Below are positions 18,032 to 27,828 of a stretch of 47,715 nt of DNA, in pieces. The notes beneath the pieces were generated by a model. The model was not told where the DNA came from and did not search any database. It saw nothing but the letters and a program-made list of their open reading frames with translations. Origin of the DNA: an uncultured Methylococcaceae bacterium (lineage in GTDB: Bacteria > Pseudomonadota > Gammaproteobacteria > Methylococcales > Methylococcaceae); NCBI GenBank assembly GCA_903911305.1, contig CAIWDB010000496.1, positions 1 through 47,715 of the forward strand, in the 5' to 3' direction. The position numbers were made by a program, and so were the translations under genes. Every line of letters starts with the position of its first letter. The first letter of the stretch is position 1.

Positions 18032-18477
18032 ATTCGACTTCTAAATTCTGTTCTTCTAGTGTGGAAAATTCAATTAATTGAAGATTGTTGTTCCTTTTGA
18101 ACTTTGAGTCAACTCGCAAAGTTCATCATTCCCCATCCTCGCATCCCTATCTCGGCGCTTAAACAAAACGCAAGAAACCAACCCGCTGAACTTGGCCATT
18201 CCCTCCAAACCAGTAATCCTAAGAAAGTAATCAAACCCACGGCGCCTGTGGCAATTTTGGCTTCATTATTAAAAAATCACATATTTACTAGACAAAAATT
18301 AATGATATGATAAATTGACATTGTTGATCGTAAGCATATGGAATTTTGATGCTAACTTTAACATTGTGACAAAACTGCATTTAAAATCTAACCCACTAAG
18401 TTCGATCATTTTCACGTTTTCAAGTGGGTGTCAGTAGATTGTTAGTTTATTGAATATCCACACTTTGAGGCAAAGTC
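18032..18477. other. 446-base intergenic region upstream of the giant surface protein gene
   Basis: No convincing gene is present; a 68-codon ORF at 18104-18310 has no ribosome binding site or recognisable product. The part from about 18265 is AT-rich and contains a sigma-70-like promoter candidate. The long leader (about 130 bases after it) is unstructured by eye. Confidence 0.5.
18315..18342 (+). promoter_or_regulatory. Candidate sigma-70 promoter for the giant PEP-CTERM gene
   Basis: A perfect -35 hexamer TTGACA (18315-18320) is followed after 16 bases by TATGGA (18337-18342), a four-of-six match to the -10 hexamer. It would give a leader of about 130 bases before the ATG at 18478. Identified by eye only. 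Confidence 0.35.
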
Positions 18478-21400
18478 ATGAAACATCGTAAAGAAAAAAT
18501 AATAACCGCTTTAGCTTTTCATGATAAAAAGAATAAAAATGCCACTAGATTGGCTATTCTGCTGGCACTCGGAGTCTTTTCGCCTTTCAGCCCAAACTTA
18601 GCGCAAGCTGCAACGTGTACATTGTCTAGCCCGACAACTTGGAATATTAGTGGCAACGGGAATTGGTCAACCGGAGCCGATTGGAGCGGAGGAGTCTTTC
18701 CGAACAATTCCGCGACCAATGTCTGCATCTCGAACGGCACCAGCAATGTCACGCTGGACGCCAACACCAGCATCAGCGTTGCCAGCCTTGAACTCGCGGC
18801 TGGCAATACGCTGTCCCAAAGCAATAATTCCGGCCTCAATGTCTACGGCTCCCAAATCAATAACGCCGGGACGATCTCACTCAACAACGCTGGCAACTTC
18901 ACCGTTCTGGTCATCAACAGTGGTGGGACGACGACATTGCAAGGAGGTGGCAATGTCACGCTGGGCGATTCTCCGTTCAACCGCATTTACTCCGGTGTGG
19001 TCGGTTCGGTGCTGGACAACATCGATAACACCATTTCGGGAGCCGGCGAGATTTTCACTAATGTCGGCCTGAAGATTAATAACGAGGTTGTCGGCATCAT
19101 TGACGCCACCGGGGGAAATGCCTTGCGGCTGGAAAACTTCACCGGTGTCAACACCTTGACCAACAATGGCATCTTGCGCTCCAGCAACACCACGGCCGGC
19201 AATGGCGGTTTGATACTCTTTGGCTCCACGGTGGATAACACCGGCAACAGCAACAGCGGTCGTATCACGGCGAATGGTGTCAACACGCATGTGGACTTGA
19301 ATGGTGCTAACATCTTGGGCGGCACCCTCGCGACTTCGGGCGGCGGGGTGATCCAGACCGTTAGTAGCGGAGGCGGAAGCACATTGGATGGTTCGGGGGC
19401 GTTAGCACCGGTCAACATTACTAGCGGCAGCACTGTACAGGTGAACAATAACAGCGGGCTTGGCCTAGTCGGCACGATCAACAATGCCGGGACGATCACG
19501 CTCAACTCTGCTGGCAACAACACCGATCTGATTATCGGCACTGGCGGAACAGTCACGCTGCAAGGAGGCGGTCAGGTCACGCTGGGCGACAATCCGAACA
19601 ACCGTATCTACTCCAACACGGCCGGCTCAGTGCTGGACAATGTCAACAACACCATTTCCGGGGCCGGGCAGATATTCACCAATATCGGCCTGAAGATTAA
19701 AAATGAGGCTTCCGGCATCATTGATGCCACTGGAGCAAACGCGCTGTCGCTGAGCAGCTTTACGGGTGGCACTACTCTCGTCAACAATGGCATTCTGCGC
19801 TCCAGCAATACGGGCGGTTTGGTGATCTCCGGCACGACGGTGGACAACACCGGCAATGGCAATGGCGGTGTCATCACGGCGGTCGGTGCGGGCAGCCATG
19901 TGGAACTGAATAGTTCCACTGTCATAGGCGGCACCCTCAATGCGTCGGGCGGCGGGGTGATCAATACCAACAATGCCGGACTGGACGGGTCTGCGTCACA
20001 GGTGAACATCAGCAGCGGCACGAATGTTCATGTAAACAACGCCACTGGACTCAGCTTGCTGGGCACTGTCAACAATCTCGGGACAATCTCGCTTAATTCC
20101 GCCGGCAACAACACCGATCTGATTGTCGGCACTGGCGGGACAGTGACCTTGCAAGGGAGTGGCCACGTCACGCTGGGTGATAACATCAGCAATCGTATCT
20201 ACAGCAACACGGCCGGCTCGGTGCTGGACAATGTCAACAACACCATTTCGGGGGCCGGGCAGATATTCGCCAATATCGGTCTGAAGATTAGGAACGAGGC
20301 TACTGGCATCATTGATGCCAATGCAACGAACCAGTTGCAGTTGAGGGATTTCAGCGGGGCCAACACATTGGTCAACAATGGTTTCCTACGCTCCAGCAAC
20401 ACCGCAGTCGGCAATGGCGGTCTGTTGATCTTAAACACCACGGTGGACAACACCGGCAATGGCAACGGTGGAAAAATCACCGCCATTGGTGCCAACACCC
20501 ATGTGGATTTGAATAACTCCACCCTCCAGGGCGGAACGCTGACTGCATCGGGCGGCGGGGTGTTCCAAACTGTATCTAGCAGCACCAGCACACTGGATGG
20601 CTCGGCGGCTTTAGCGCCCATAAACATAGCCAGCGGCACTAATATTGTCGTCAACAACGCCACCGCGCTCGACCTGTTGGGTACGATAAACAACGCCGGC
20701 ACCATACAGGTAAACTCAGTCGGCAATGCCACCTTACTGCGGGTCGCCGATGGCACCCAACTCACCGGCGGCGGTGCCATCACCCTAAGCGCCAACACGA
20801 ACAACTATCTCTTTGGCGTTGCCGACAGTGGCACGGAGACGGTGACTAACGTCAACAATACGATTTCCGGTGCCGGACATATCGGTTGGAGCAACTCCCT
20901 GTTGTTCGTCAACCAAGCCATAATCGATGCCAACGACGGTACTAGCCTGATCCTTGCGCCGACCACCAACGCCTCAATGGTCGCTGCCAATGGGGGTGGG
21001 TTTGTCAACCAAGGTACGTTGGAGTCCACCAACAGCGGTGGGCTATACTTGAACGGCGGGGTGTTCAATAACAAGCTCGGTACGATCCAAGCGGTGGGAA
21101 CCGGCAACAATGTCTATCTCTACAACAGTACCACCGTCGCCGGCGGAACGATGCAAGGCGTCAACGGAGGCATGGTCGAGACCTTGACCGGCTATTCCGC
21201 CCAATTGGATGGCAGCAGCCAAGGGGCGATCACTCTGGCCGGCACCTATTTGGCTAACAATGCCAGCACCACCGTTCTCAACGGCACGGTCAACAACACC
21301 GGTACAATACAACTGAACTCAGCCGGCAATGTCACCAACCTGCTGGTCGCCGACGGCACCCAACTCACCGGCGGCGGCAAAATCACGTTGAGTGACAATA

Positions 21401-24400
21401 CTCAAAACTACTTTTATGGCGTCACCAATAGTGGCACGGAGACGGTGACCAACGTCAATAACACGATCTCCGGGGCCGGACATATTGGTTGGAGCAACTC
21501 CCTATTGTTCATCAACAAATCCGTGATCAACGCCGACGGCACCAATACGCTGACCCTTCAGCCAACCACCATTGACACGACGGGGCTGGTCACCGCCAAC
21601 GGTGGCGGGTTTGTCAACCAAGGCACAATGGAAGCGACTAATACTGGCGGACTGGGGTTGAACGGCGGGGTGTTCAACAACAAAGATGGCACAATCCAAG
21701 CTGTGGGAACTAACAACAATGTCTATCTCTTCAACGGTACTACCGTCGCCGGCGGAACGCTGCAAGGTGTCAACGGAGGCATGGTCGAGACAGTGGTCAG
21801 CCATTCCGCCCTCTTGGATGGCAGCAGCCAAGGGGCGATCACGCTGGTCGGCACCTATTTGGCTAACACTGCCAGCACAACTGTTCTCAAGGGCACGATC
21901 AACAACACCGGCAACCTTCAGGTGAACTCAGCCGGCAATGTCACCAACCTGCTGGTCGCCGACGGCACTCATCTGACGGGCGGCGGCACGATGACGTTGA
22001 GCGACAATACTCAAAACTACCTTTACGGCGCCACCAACACCGGCAGCGAGGTGCTGACCAATGTCAACAACACCATTCAAGGTGCCGGGCATATCGGTTG
22101 GAGCAGCTCAATCGGCATCGTCAACAGCGGCATCATCAATGCGACAGGGGGCAATGCCCTGCTCCTCGCGCCAAACACAGCCCTGCCCGTCGGCTTGGAT
22201 AATCTATCAGGCGGCGTGTTGCGCGGTAGCGGGGCGGGTGGTCTGTCGATCACCCAAGGCACCACTACGAACGAAGCTGGCGGTGTAGTCGAGGCACTCG
22301 CCAATTCCAGTGTGACGTTCCAGAATGGGGCAAATATCTCCAACCTGTCCAGCAACACCCTGACCGGCGGTATCTGGAAAGCTAACTCAGTGGGCGGTTC
22401 CAGCGCGACGGTTTCATTCCTTAGCCCGAATACGACCATCGGAGTCAATAATGCGGACATTTACCTTATTGGCGCGAACTCGGTGATCCAAGGCTTTAAT
22501 GGGACCAACATGGCATCCATCGACAACACCTTGACCAACAACCTCGGCTCGCTGCGTCTGCAACAGGGTCGGACCTTCGTCGCCACTGCGAACAGCGGTA
22601 ATTTCTTGAACGGAAGTGGCGCGTTGATCGAACTGTCTGACAGCACCTTCCAGGCTAACCATTTGACATTGGCGAACGCTACTTCAACGGTCAACAGCTT
22701 CGGAACCAGTGCGTTGACCACCAATGATCAGATTATTGGCAACGGTCAGATCAATGTGTCGAACGGCACGTTGAGTGTTGCGAAAGGTTTCAACCTGTCT
22801 CCGGGCAGTGCTGCGACGATTTCAACAGGTGCGAACCTAAATCTGGCAAGTGCCACAGCCGCAAGCACTATCGGCACGGTCACGACCAGTGGCGGCATTG
22901 CGCTGGGTAGCAACAACCTGAATGTGACCAAGGACTACAACAACGCCAACACAGGTACAGGTAATAGCTACAATGCGCGAGCCAATATCACCGGCACGGG
23001 CCAGATCGTCGGTGTCAATGCGGCACAAGCCATCACCGGGGCCGGTACGCCAACCTCTGCCAACACCTACACCTTGGACATCGGCAACGTGCGCGGCGGC
23101 ACGTCCAAGACGGTCAACTACCAGATTGCCAACACCGGCACGGGGGCCGACATTCGCGGTGCAATCCAGACGGGTGCGCCGGGGCTGGGCAACCTCACTG
23201 ACGGTCGGCTATCCGGTGCGGGTGTGACGGCGGGCAACTTCGGACCCATCGCCGCCAGTGCCAATTCTGGCAACTTGGCGGTGACCTTCAATGCCATCTA
23301 TGGCGGGTCGCTGAGCGGTCAGAACGTCGCCGTAGTGAGCAACCTCAGCAACGTCGCCACGCAGGTCGTCAACCTCACTGGCACGGCATCGGCACTGGCG
23401 TTGGGTGCTTCCCCCAACATGAACCCGACGACCGACCTGGGCGCCTTCCACGTCGGGTCGGCGGGCGCTACGCAGGGCTTCATTGTGGCAAACACCACCA
23501 GCGGCCCGGGCGCGGAACGGCTGGGCATCGCCTCGGCCAACACCACCGGCAACTTCGCGGGGGTCAACAACCTCGGTGCCGGATTCATCGCCGGCGGAGC
23601 TTTTCAGACCAACGCGGTGACTGCCTCGGTCAGCGGCGGCGTGGCGGGGGTCAACTCGGGCAGTTTAGCGATTCAGTACACTTCTAACGGTGAACTCATC
23701 GCCCCGACATTCACTACGCAGAACTCGAATACAGGGAACACCATCCTGACAGCCACCGGTTACAACCTTGCCACTGGCAATGTCAACAACAGCGCCACCA
23801 ATCCTGACCAAAAACCAACGGCTGTCGTACTTGCCAACCAACGGGTAAATGGCACGCTGACCCAAGGCTTGACGATGGCCAATAGTGCGCCAACCAGTGC
23901 CTACAGCGAAACCTTAAGCGCAGGGTTTGGCAGCAATACCGGCAATGCCACCAACAACAGCGGCACGGTCAGCGGCTTGGTGGCAGGCGGGTCTGGCGAC
24001 ACTACGTCGCTTAAAGTCGGCGTGGACACGTCGCAGTCTGGCGCTCGCAGCGGCACGGTGGCGGTCAACCTGACTTCCAACGCGATTAGCGGCAGTGGCT
24101 TAAGCAATAGCAACCTGACCGCGCAGACCGTCAACGTGTCAGGCAACGTCTACCAAGCCGCAGTAGGCCACTTGGACAACCCAATCTTCCTCAATTTTGG
24201 CACAGTGCAAGTCGGGCAATCGGTTAGCCAGCTTCTCAGCATTAGCAACATTGCCACTGGCACAGCGGGCTTCGTCGAAGACCTCAATGCACAATTTGGC
24301 AGCAGCAGCGGCACGGGGGCTAACCAGATCAGCGGATCGGGTTCAATCAGCGGCCTCACGGCGGGTTCCACCAATAACACCGGCATGACGGTGAACGTCA

Positions 24401-26526
24401 ATACCGGCACGGCCGGCACCATCAACGGGGCGATAGGCATCAACTACTTCACCGCCGGTGCGGTCAACAGTGTCAGCAATGGTTTAGGCACGGCGGCAGC
24501 GGGTTCGGACAGCTTCAGTGTGCAGGGCTTGATTCAGTCAGGTGGTCAGGTCATCAATCAGGCCAACCCGGTCTTGAACACCCCGACAGTAAGCTTGGAC
24601 AATGTGCGGGTCAATGGTGCGTTTGCCAACAAATTCGTGAGCCTGACCAACCAAGCCACGACCCCCCCACAAGCGGCCCTCAATGCCAGCATTGCGCCCA
24701 GTGCTGCGCCAGTGACCGCCAGCGGTTCCTTCACGCTGTTGAACCCCGGCAGCACGAATGCCAACACCTTGCAAGTCGGCATCAATGACACCGCAACGGC
24801 GGGGTTGAAGAGCGGAAAGGCGACGGTAAGCCTAGTCTCCGATGCCAGCAATGTCGGTGGCTGCGCACCCAACTGCCAAATCACCCTCGCACCACAAGAT
24901 GTGAACGTCAACGGCAAGGTTTACCAAGTGGCGCAACCCAATTTGCCAACCAGCGTGAACCTAGGCAATTACCGTATCGGTAGCAATGCCAGCCAAGCTA
25001 TTAGCATTCAAAACACCAACCTCTCACCGACCGGCTATCAGGAAGGTTTGAACGTCGCCCTCAACAGTTCATCCGGCGGGGCAACTTCAACCGGTTTCAT
25101 CACCAATTTGGCGGCGGGTTCCAGCAGCACATCGGTGGGCGTAGGCTTGGCGGTCAGCGGTGCTGGCATCCAGACGGGCGGCGTGAAATTCGACTTGGCA
25201 ACCAACGGCAGCGGAACCAGCGGCCTTGCCACCGCATCCATCGGAACCGGCGATGTGCAAGTCAATGCGACAGGCTACCGGCTTGCCAACCCGACATTAA
25301 ACACCCCAACCGTGAATTTGGCGGCGCGTGTGGGCGATGCCAACCCAACCCAAGCCATTTCCCTGACCAACACTTCGCCGGACCAGTACACCGAAGGCTT
25401 GAAAGCCACCCCCGGCACTGCTCCTTCGGGCTTCACTGCCAGCGGCAGCGTGACCAACCTCGCCGCACAAGGCACTAGCACTGCCATCAGTGTCGGCTTG
25501 CAAACCGGCACATCCGGGACTTACGGCGGCAACCTCGCATTGGGTTTGAAATCCACTGGCACTGGGACTACTGGTGCAGCCGATGTGGACTTGACATCCC
25601 AAAATGTCAGTTTGAATGGCAAAGTTTACGCCACAGCCGTTGCCAATACCAACACCGCTTCCCCAGTTGATTTCGGCATCGTCCATATCAATCAATCGGT
25701 TGCCGCCAAAAATATTTCCGTGACCAATGGCGCGACCGGGGCATTAACCGATACCTTGACGGGCAATTTCGGCACGGTGACGGGTCCATTCTCCGGCACG
25801 GGCAGTTTGGGCGGTGGAAGCGGCATTGCAGCCGGTCAAACCGATGCCAGCAATTTGAATGTCAGCCTCAACACTGGCACAGCCGGGATTTACAACGACT
25901 CGGCACAATTGCAATTTAAGAGCCATAATACGGACATGACCGATTTGAGCTTGACCGCCAAAACCATGGCCTTGTTCGGTCAAGTCAATAACTATGCCGA
26001 GGCCGACTTTAGCAAACTCGCGGGTAATGGCAGCTTCACAGGAATCGATCCGACCCACTATGTGTTGGATTTGGGCAACATCTACCAGAACTCCGCCGCG
26101 TCCACGACCTTAGGGGTCACGAATGGCAATGCGGCAAATGGACCGGCGGATGACTTGGACGGTTTGTTCTCCTGTGGCGGGTCTAGTTGCAATTCCAATC
26201 CTTACGCATATTTTTCATTCCTCGGTTTCAATCCGTTTAGTAATCTAGCCGTCGGTCAATCGCTAGGTGGCTTTAGCATCAACGTGATTACCACCGCCTT
26301 AGGTGCGTTCGATAATCTCATCACGTTCAAAGGGCTGGGCCACAATGCCAGTGGATACAGCGGTTTGTTGACAGACATCACGCTGGAGTTGAAAGGAAGT
26401 ATTGTCGAAAGAGGCGCTAACGTGCCCGAACCCGGAAGCATTGGTTTGATGGGAGTTGGAGCATTAGCATGGTTGAGTGCATGGCGGCTGCGTCGGCGAG
26501 TGAGTGGTTCGCAGATTTCCAAATAA
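18478..26526 (+). CDS. Giant PEP-CTERM surface protein with two repeat arrays (2682 residues)
   Basis: The ATG at 18478 has TTGAGG seven bases upstream. An extended signal peptide (basic residues 1-24, hydrophobic stretch, LAQA/ATC) leads to a Gly/Asn/Thr-rich protein. The first half contains six units of about 200 residues (DNA period about 591-622 bases) with blocks such as INNAGTI.LNSAGN, SVLDNVNNTISGAG and VNNGILRSSNT, suggesting a beta-helical stalk like filamentous adhesins. The second half contains several domains of 150-180 residues with recurring YQ..NP...LG...VG..... ISNT patterns, resembling choice-of-anchor-D/Ig-like modules. The C-terminus has the PEP-CTERM signal: VPEPGS, a hydrophobic helix, then RLRRR, followed by about eight extra residues. 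Such proteins are processed by exosortase and placed in the extracellular matrix or outer surface. No exosortase gene is in this window. Confidence 0.92.
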   Translation: MKHRKEKIITALAFHDKKNKNATRLAILLALGVFSPFSPNLAQAATCTLSSPTTWNISGNGNWSTGADWSGGVFPNNSATNVCISNGTSNVTLDANTSISVASLELAAGNTLSQSNNSGLNVYGSQINNAGTISLNNAGNFTVLVINSGGTTTLQGGGNVTLGDSPFNRIYSGVVGSVLDNIDNTISGAGEIFTNVGLKINNEVVGIIDATGGNALRLENFTGVNTLTNNGILRSSNTTAGNGGLILFGSTVDNTGNSNSGRITANGVNTHVDLNGANILGGTLATSGGGVIQTVSSGGGSTLDGSGALAPVNITSGSTVQVNNNSGLGLVGTINNAGTITLNSAGNNTDLIIGTGGTVTLQGGGQVTLGDNPNNRIYSNTAGSVLDNVNNTISGAGQIFTNIGLKIKNEASGIIDATGANALSLSSFTGGTTLVNNGILRSSNTGGLVISGTTVDNTGNGNGGVITAVGAGSHVELNSSTVIGGTLNASGGGVINTNNAGLDGSASQVNISSGTNVHVNNATGLSLLGTVNNLGTISLNSAGNNTDLIVGTGGTVTLQGSGHVTLGDNISNRIYSNTAGSVLDNVNNTISGAGQIFANIGLKIRNEATGIIDANATNQLQLRDFSGANTLVNNGFLRSSNTAVGNGGLLILNTTVDNTGNGNGGKITAIGANTHVDLNNSTLQGGTLTASGGGVFQTVSSSTSTLDGSAALAPINIASGTNIVVNNATALDLLGTINNAGTIQVNSVGNATLLRVADGTQLTGGGAITLSANTNNYLFGVADSGTETVTNVNNTISGAGHIGWSNSLLFVNQAIIDANDGTSLILAPTTNASMVAANGGGFVNQGTLESTNSGGLYLNGGVFNNKLGTIQAVGTGNNVYLYNSTTVAGGTMQGVNGGMVETLTGYSAQLDGSSQGAITLAGTYLANNASTTVLNGTVNNTGTIQLNSAGNVTNLLVADGTQLTGGGKITLSDNTQNYFYGVTNSGTETVTNVNNTISGAGHIGWSNSLLFINKSVINADGTNTLTLQPTTIDTTGLVTANGGGFVNQGTMEATNTGGLGLNGGVFNNKDGTIQAVGTNNNVYLFNGTTVAGGTLQGVNGGMVETVVSHSALLDGSSQGAITLVGTYLANTASTTVLKGTINNTGNLQVNSAGNVTNLLVADGTHLTGGGTMTLSDNTQNYLYGATNTGSEVLTNVNNTIQGAGHIGWSSSIGIVNSGIINATGGNALLLAPNTALPVGLDNLSGGVLRGSGAGGLSITQGTTTNEAGGVVEALANSSVTFQNGANISNLSSNTLTGGIWKANSVGGSSATVSFLSPNTTIGVNNADIYLIGANSVIQGFNGTNMASIDNTLTNNLGSLRLQQGRTFVATANSGNFLNGSGALIELSDSTFQANHLTLANATSTVNSFGTSALTTNDQIIGNGQINVSNGTLSVAKGFNLSPGSAATISTGANLNLASATAASTIGTVTTSGGIALGSNNLNVTKDYNNANTGTGNSYNARANITGTGQIVGVNAAQAITGAGTPTSANTYTLDIGNVRGGTSKTVNYQIANTGTGADIRGAIQTGAPGLGNLTDGRLSGAGVTAGNFGPIAASANSGNLAVTFNAIYGGSLSGQNVAVVSNLSNVATQVVNLTGTASALALGASPNMNPTTDLGAFHVGSAGATQGFIVANTTSGPGAERLGIASANTTGNFAGVNNLGAGFIAGGAFQTNAVTASVSGGVAGVNSGSLAIQYTSNGELIAPTFTTQNSNTGNTILTATGYNLATGNVNNSATNPDQKPTAVVLANQRVNGTLTQGLTMANSAPTSAYSETLSAGFGSNTGNATNNSGTVSGLVAGGSGDTTSLKVGVDTSQSGARSGTVAVNLTSNAISGSGLSNSNLTAQTVNVSGNVYQAAVGHLDNPIFLNFGTVQVGQSVSQLLSISNIATGTAGFVEDLNAQFGSSSGTGANQISGSGSISGLTAGSTNNTGMTVNVNTGTAGTINGAIGINYFTAGAVNSVSNGLGTAAAGSDSFSVQGLIQSGGQVINQANPVLNTPTVSLDNVRVNGAFANKFVSLTNQATTPPQAALNASIAPSAAPVTASGSFTLLNPGSTNANTLQVGINDTATAGLKSGKATVSLVSDASNVGGCAPNCQITLAPQDVNVNGKVYQVAQPNLPTSVNLGNYRIGSNASQAISIQNTNLSPTGYQEGLNVALNSSSGGATSTGFITNLAAGSSSTSVGVGLAVSGAGIQTGGVKFDLATNGSGTSGLATASIGTGDVQVNATGYRLANPTLNTPTVNLAARVGDANPTQAISLTNTSPDQYTEGLKATPGTAPSGFTASGSVTNLAAQGTSTAISVGLQTGTSGTYGGNLALGLKSTGTGTTGAADVDLTSQNVSLNGKVYATAVANTNTASPVDFGIVHINQSVAAKNISVTNGATGALTDTLTGNFGTVTGPFSGTGSLGGGSGIAAGQTDASNLNVSLNTGTAGIYNDSAQLQFKSHNTDMTDLSLTAKTMALFGQVNNYAEADFSKLAGNGSFTGIDPTHYVLDLGNIYQNSAASTTLGVTNGNAANGPADDLDGLFSCGGSSCNSNPYAYFSFLGFNPFSNLAVGQSLGGFSINVITTALGAFDNLITFKGLGHNASGYSGLLTDITLELKGSIVERGANVPEPGSIGLMGVGALAWLSAWRLRRRVSGSQISK
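18855..22500 (+). repeat. Six tandem units of about 600 bases coding the N-terminal array
   Basis: Matching landmarks (ATCAACAATGCC-type start of each unit) fall at 18855, 19477, 20068, 20686, 21289 and 21898. Units 2 and 3, and units 5 and 6, share long near-identical DNA stretches, for example around 19615-19680 and 20209-20275, so they were duplicated recently or are being homogenised. The end of the last unit is approximate. Confidence 0.85.
23000..26200 (+). repeat. C-terminal array of diverged Ig-like domain repeats
   Basis: Recurring landmarks in the protein are VVNLTGTA/VNVSGNVYQ/VNVNGKVYQ/VQVNATGYR/VSLNGKVY at domain borders, each followed by about 15 residues and then LG.. .VG....Q.. 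.I.NT. Five to six copies are visible, much more diverged than the first array. Borders are approximate. Confidence 0.65.
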
Positions 26527-26545
26527 CGATCTGTCCAAAAAATTG

Positions 26546-26579
26546 AAACAGGACCGACTCGATGTGTCGGTCCTGTTTT
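26546..26579. terminator. Strong bidirectional rho-independent terminator
   Basis: Left arm 26546-26558 and right arm 26566-26578 (AAACAGGACCGAC / GTCGGTCCTGTTT) pair over 13 bases around a seven-base loop. TTTTA follows on the plus strand, and on the minus strand TTTCAATTTTTT follows. It lies between the convergent giant PEP-CTERM gene and ackA and should serve both. Confidence 0.9.
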
Positions 26580-26627
26580 AATGCAGCAGATAGAGATAAG
26601 CCGTTTTGACCTGCCAACCTTAAACAA

Positions 26628-27815
26628 TTATCTCGGCGTGTCGATCAACTGCCTGACATGCATGGCTATCATCCTTTCCTCGTTGGTGGGGATGACCAAT
26701 ACTTTTATTGAACTTTGCGTGGACTGTAAGGCAATCCGGTCTTCCTGATTGGCTTCATGGTCAACGGCAATGCCTAACCATTGGCTTAACTCACAAATCC
26801 GTGCGCGAACGGGGGCTGCATGTTCGCCTATGCCACCAGTAAACACAAGCGCATCCAAGCCACCCAACGCGGCGGCAAGCGATCCAATCGCACGGGCAAT
26901 ACGATAACAGAAATATTCCACGGCTTCGGCGGCTTGCTCGCTTGGGTCGGTCAACAAGTCCCGCATATCCGAACTTACCCCTGAAATCCCTAACAAGCCT
27001 GAGCATTTGTAAAGCATATCTGAAAGTTCCTTGACTGCAAGCTTCTCTTGATCTAGCAGATACAGCAACACACCGGGGTCGATTGATCCACAGCGGGTTC
27101 CCATGGGTAACCCTTCCAATGCGGTAAATGCCATGGTGGTGGCAATGCTCTGACCGGCACGTAGCCCGCATAGACTGGCACCATTGCCTAAGTGGCAGAC
27201 GATGGTTCGACCTTTGGCGGCTAATGGGTCAATCCCAGGCAGTTGCGAGGCGATGTATTCGTAGGAAAGCCCGTGGAATCCATAGCGTTTGATGCCCTTC
27301 CCACTCCATTCACGCGGCAGTGCAAACATTCTCTCGATCTTTGACTGAGTGGCATGAAAAGCAGTATCGAAGCAAGCCACTTGAGGAAGTTCCGGGAATT
27401 TGTCGGCAATGAATCGGATGGGCGAAAGGTTGTGTGGCTGATGCAATGGAGCCAGAGGAATCAAGGTTTCAATTTCATGCATCACCTCTGGTGTGACAAG
27501 GATGGGCTTTTGTAAGTTGTCACCCCCATGCACAACTCTATGCCCTACCGCAACGGGCTTGAGCGATGGGCTTTCCTGGGCTATCCAGTCGAATAGCCAA
27601 GTGAGCGCCTCTTGGTGGTTGCTTGCCGGCACAGGGCCATCAAACACCGAATAACCGGAAGAATCCTTGATGACGGCCCTAGGCCCTTCTTCGCCGCCAC
27701 TGCCTAAGCGTTCTATCAGCACCCTCAGCGCCGTGTCCTCGACCCCGAGCAAGGAAAACTTCAGGGTCGCAGAACCGGCATTGACGATGGCAACCAGATT
27801 TTGTTTGGAAGTCAT
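26628..27815 (-). CDS. ackA: Acetate kinase
   Basis: This 395-residue enzyme interconverts acetyl phosphate plus ADP with acetate plus ATP. Motifs are NAGSATLKFSLL at the N-terminus, HRVVHGGD, CFDTAFH, HLGNGASLCG and FTGGIGEHA, all in family order and with normal length. The ATG at 27815 is chosen because a longer reading frame to 27938 would overlap the phosphoketolase gene and adds unrelated residues; AGG lies seven bases before this ATG. It begins 13 bases after the xfp stop codon. In that arrangement phosphoketolase makes acetyl phosphate and AckA converts it to acetate with ATP gain, a short route from pentose or hexose phosphates to acetate. Confidence 0.97.
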   Translation of the reverse strand: MTSKQNLVAIVNAGSATLKFSLLGVEDTALRVLIERLGSGGEEGPRAVIKDSSGYSVFDGPVPASNHQEALTWLFDWIAQESPSLKPVAVGHRVVHGGDNLQKPILVTPEVMHEIETLIPLAPLHQPHNLSPIRFIADKFPELPQVACFDTAFHATQSKIERMFALPREWSGKGIKRYGFHGLSYEYIASQLPGIDPLAAKGRTIVCHLGNGASLCGLRAGQSIATTMAFTALEGLPMGTRCGSIDPGVLLYLLDQEKLAVKELSDMLYKCSGLLGISGVSSDMRDLLTDPSEQAAEAVEYFCYRIARAIGSLAAALGGLDALVFTGGIGEHAAPVRARICELSQWLGIAVDHEANQEDRIALQSTQSSIKVLVIPTNEERMIAMHVRQLIDTPR

Positions 27816-27828
27816 CTTGTTGCCTAGC

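Noticed and set aside
18104-18310. 68-codon open frame upstream of the giant PEP-CTERM gene
   Set aside because: No ribosome binding site, no family resemblance, and it ends in the AT-rich promoter region.
18855-22500. Regular repeats considered as a CRISPR array
   Set aside because: The period is about 600 bases, and the repeats are within an open frame with conserved protein landmarks.
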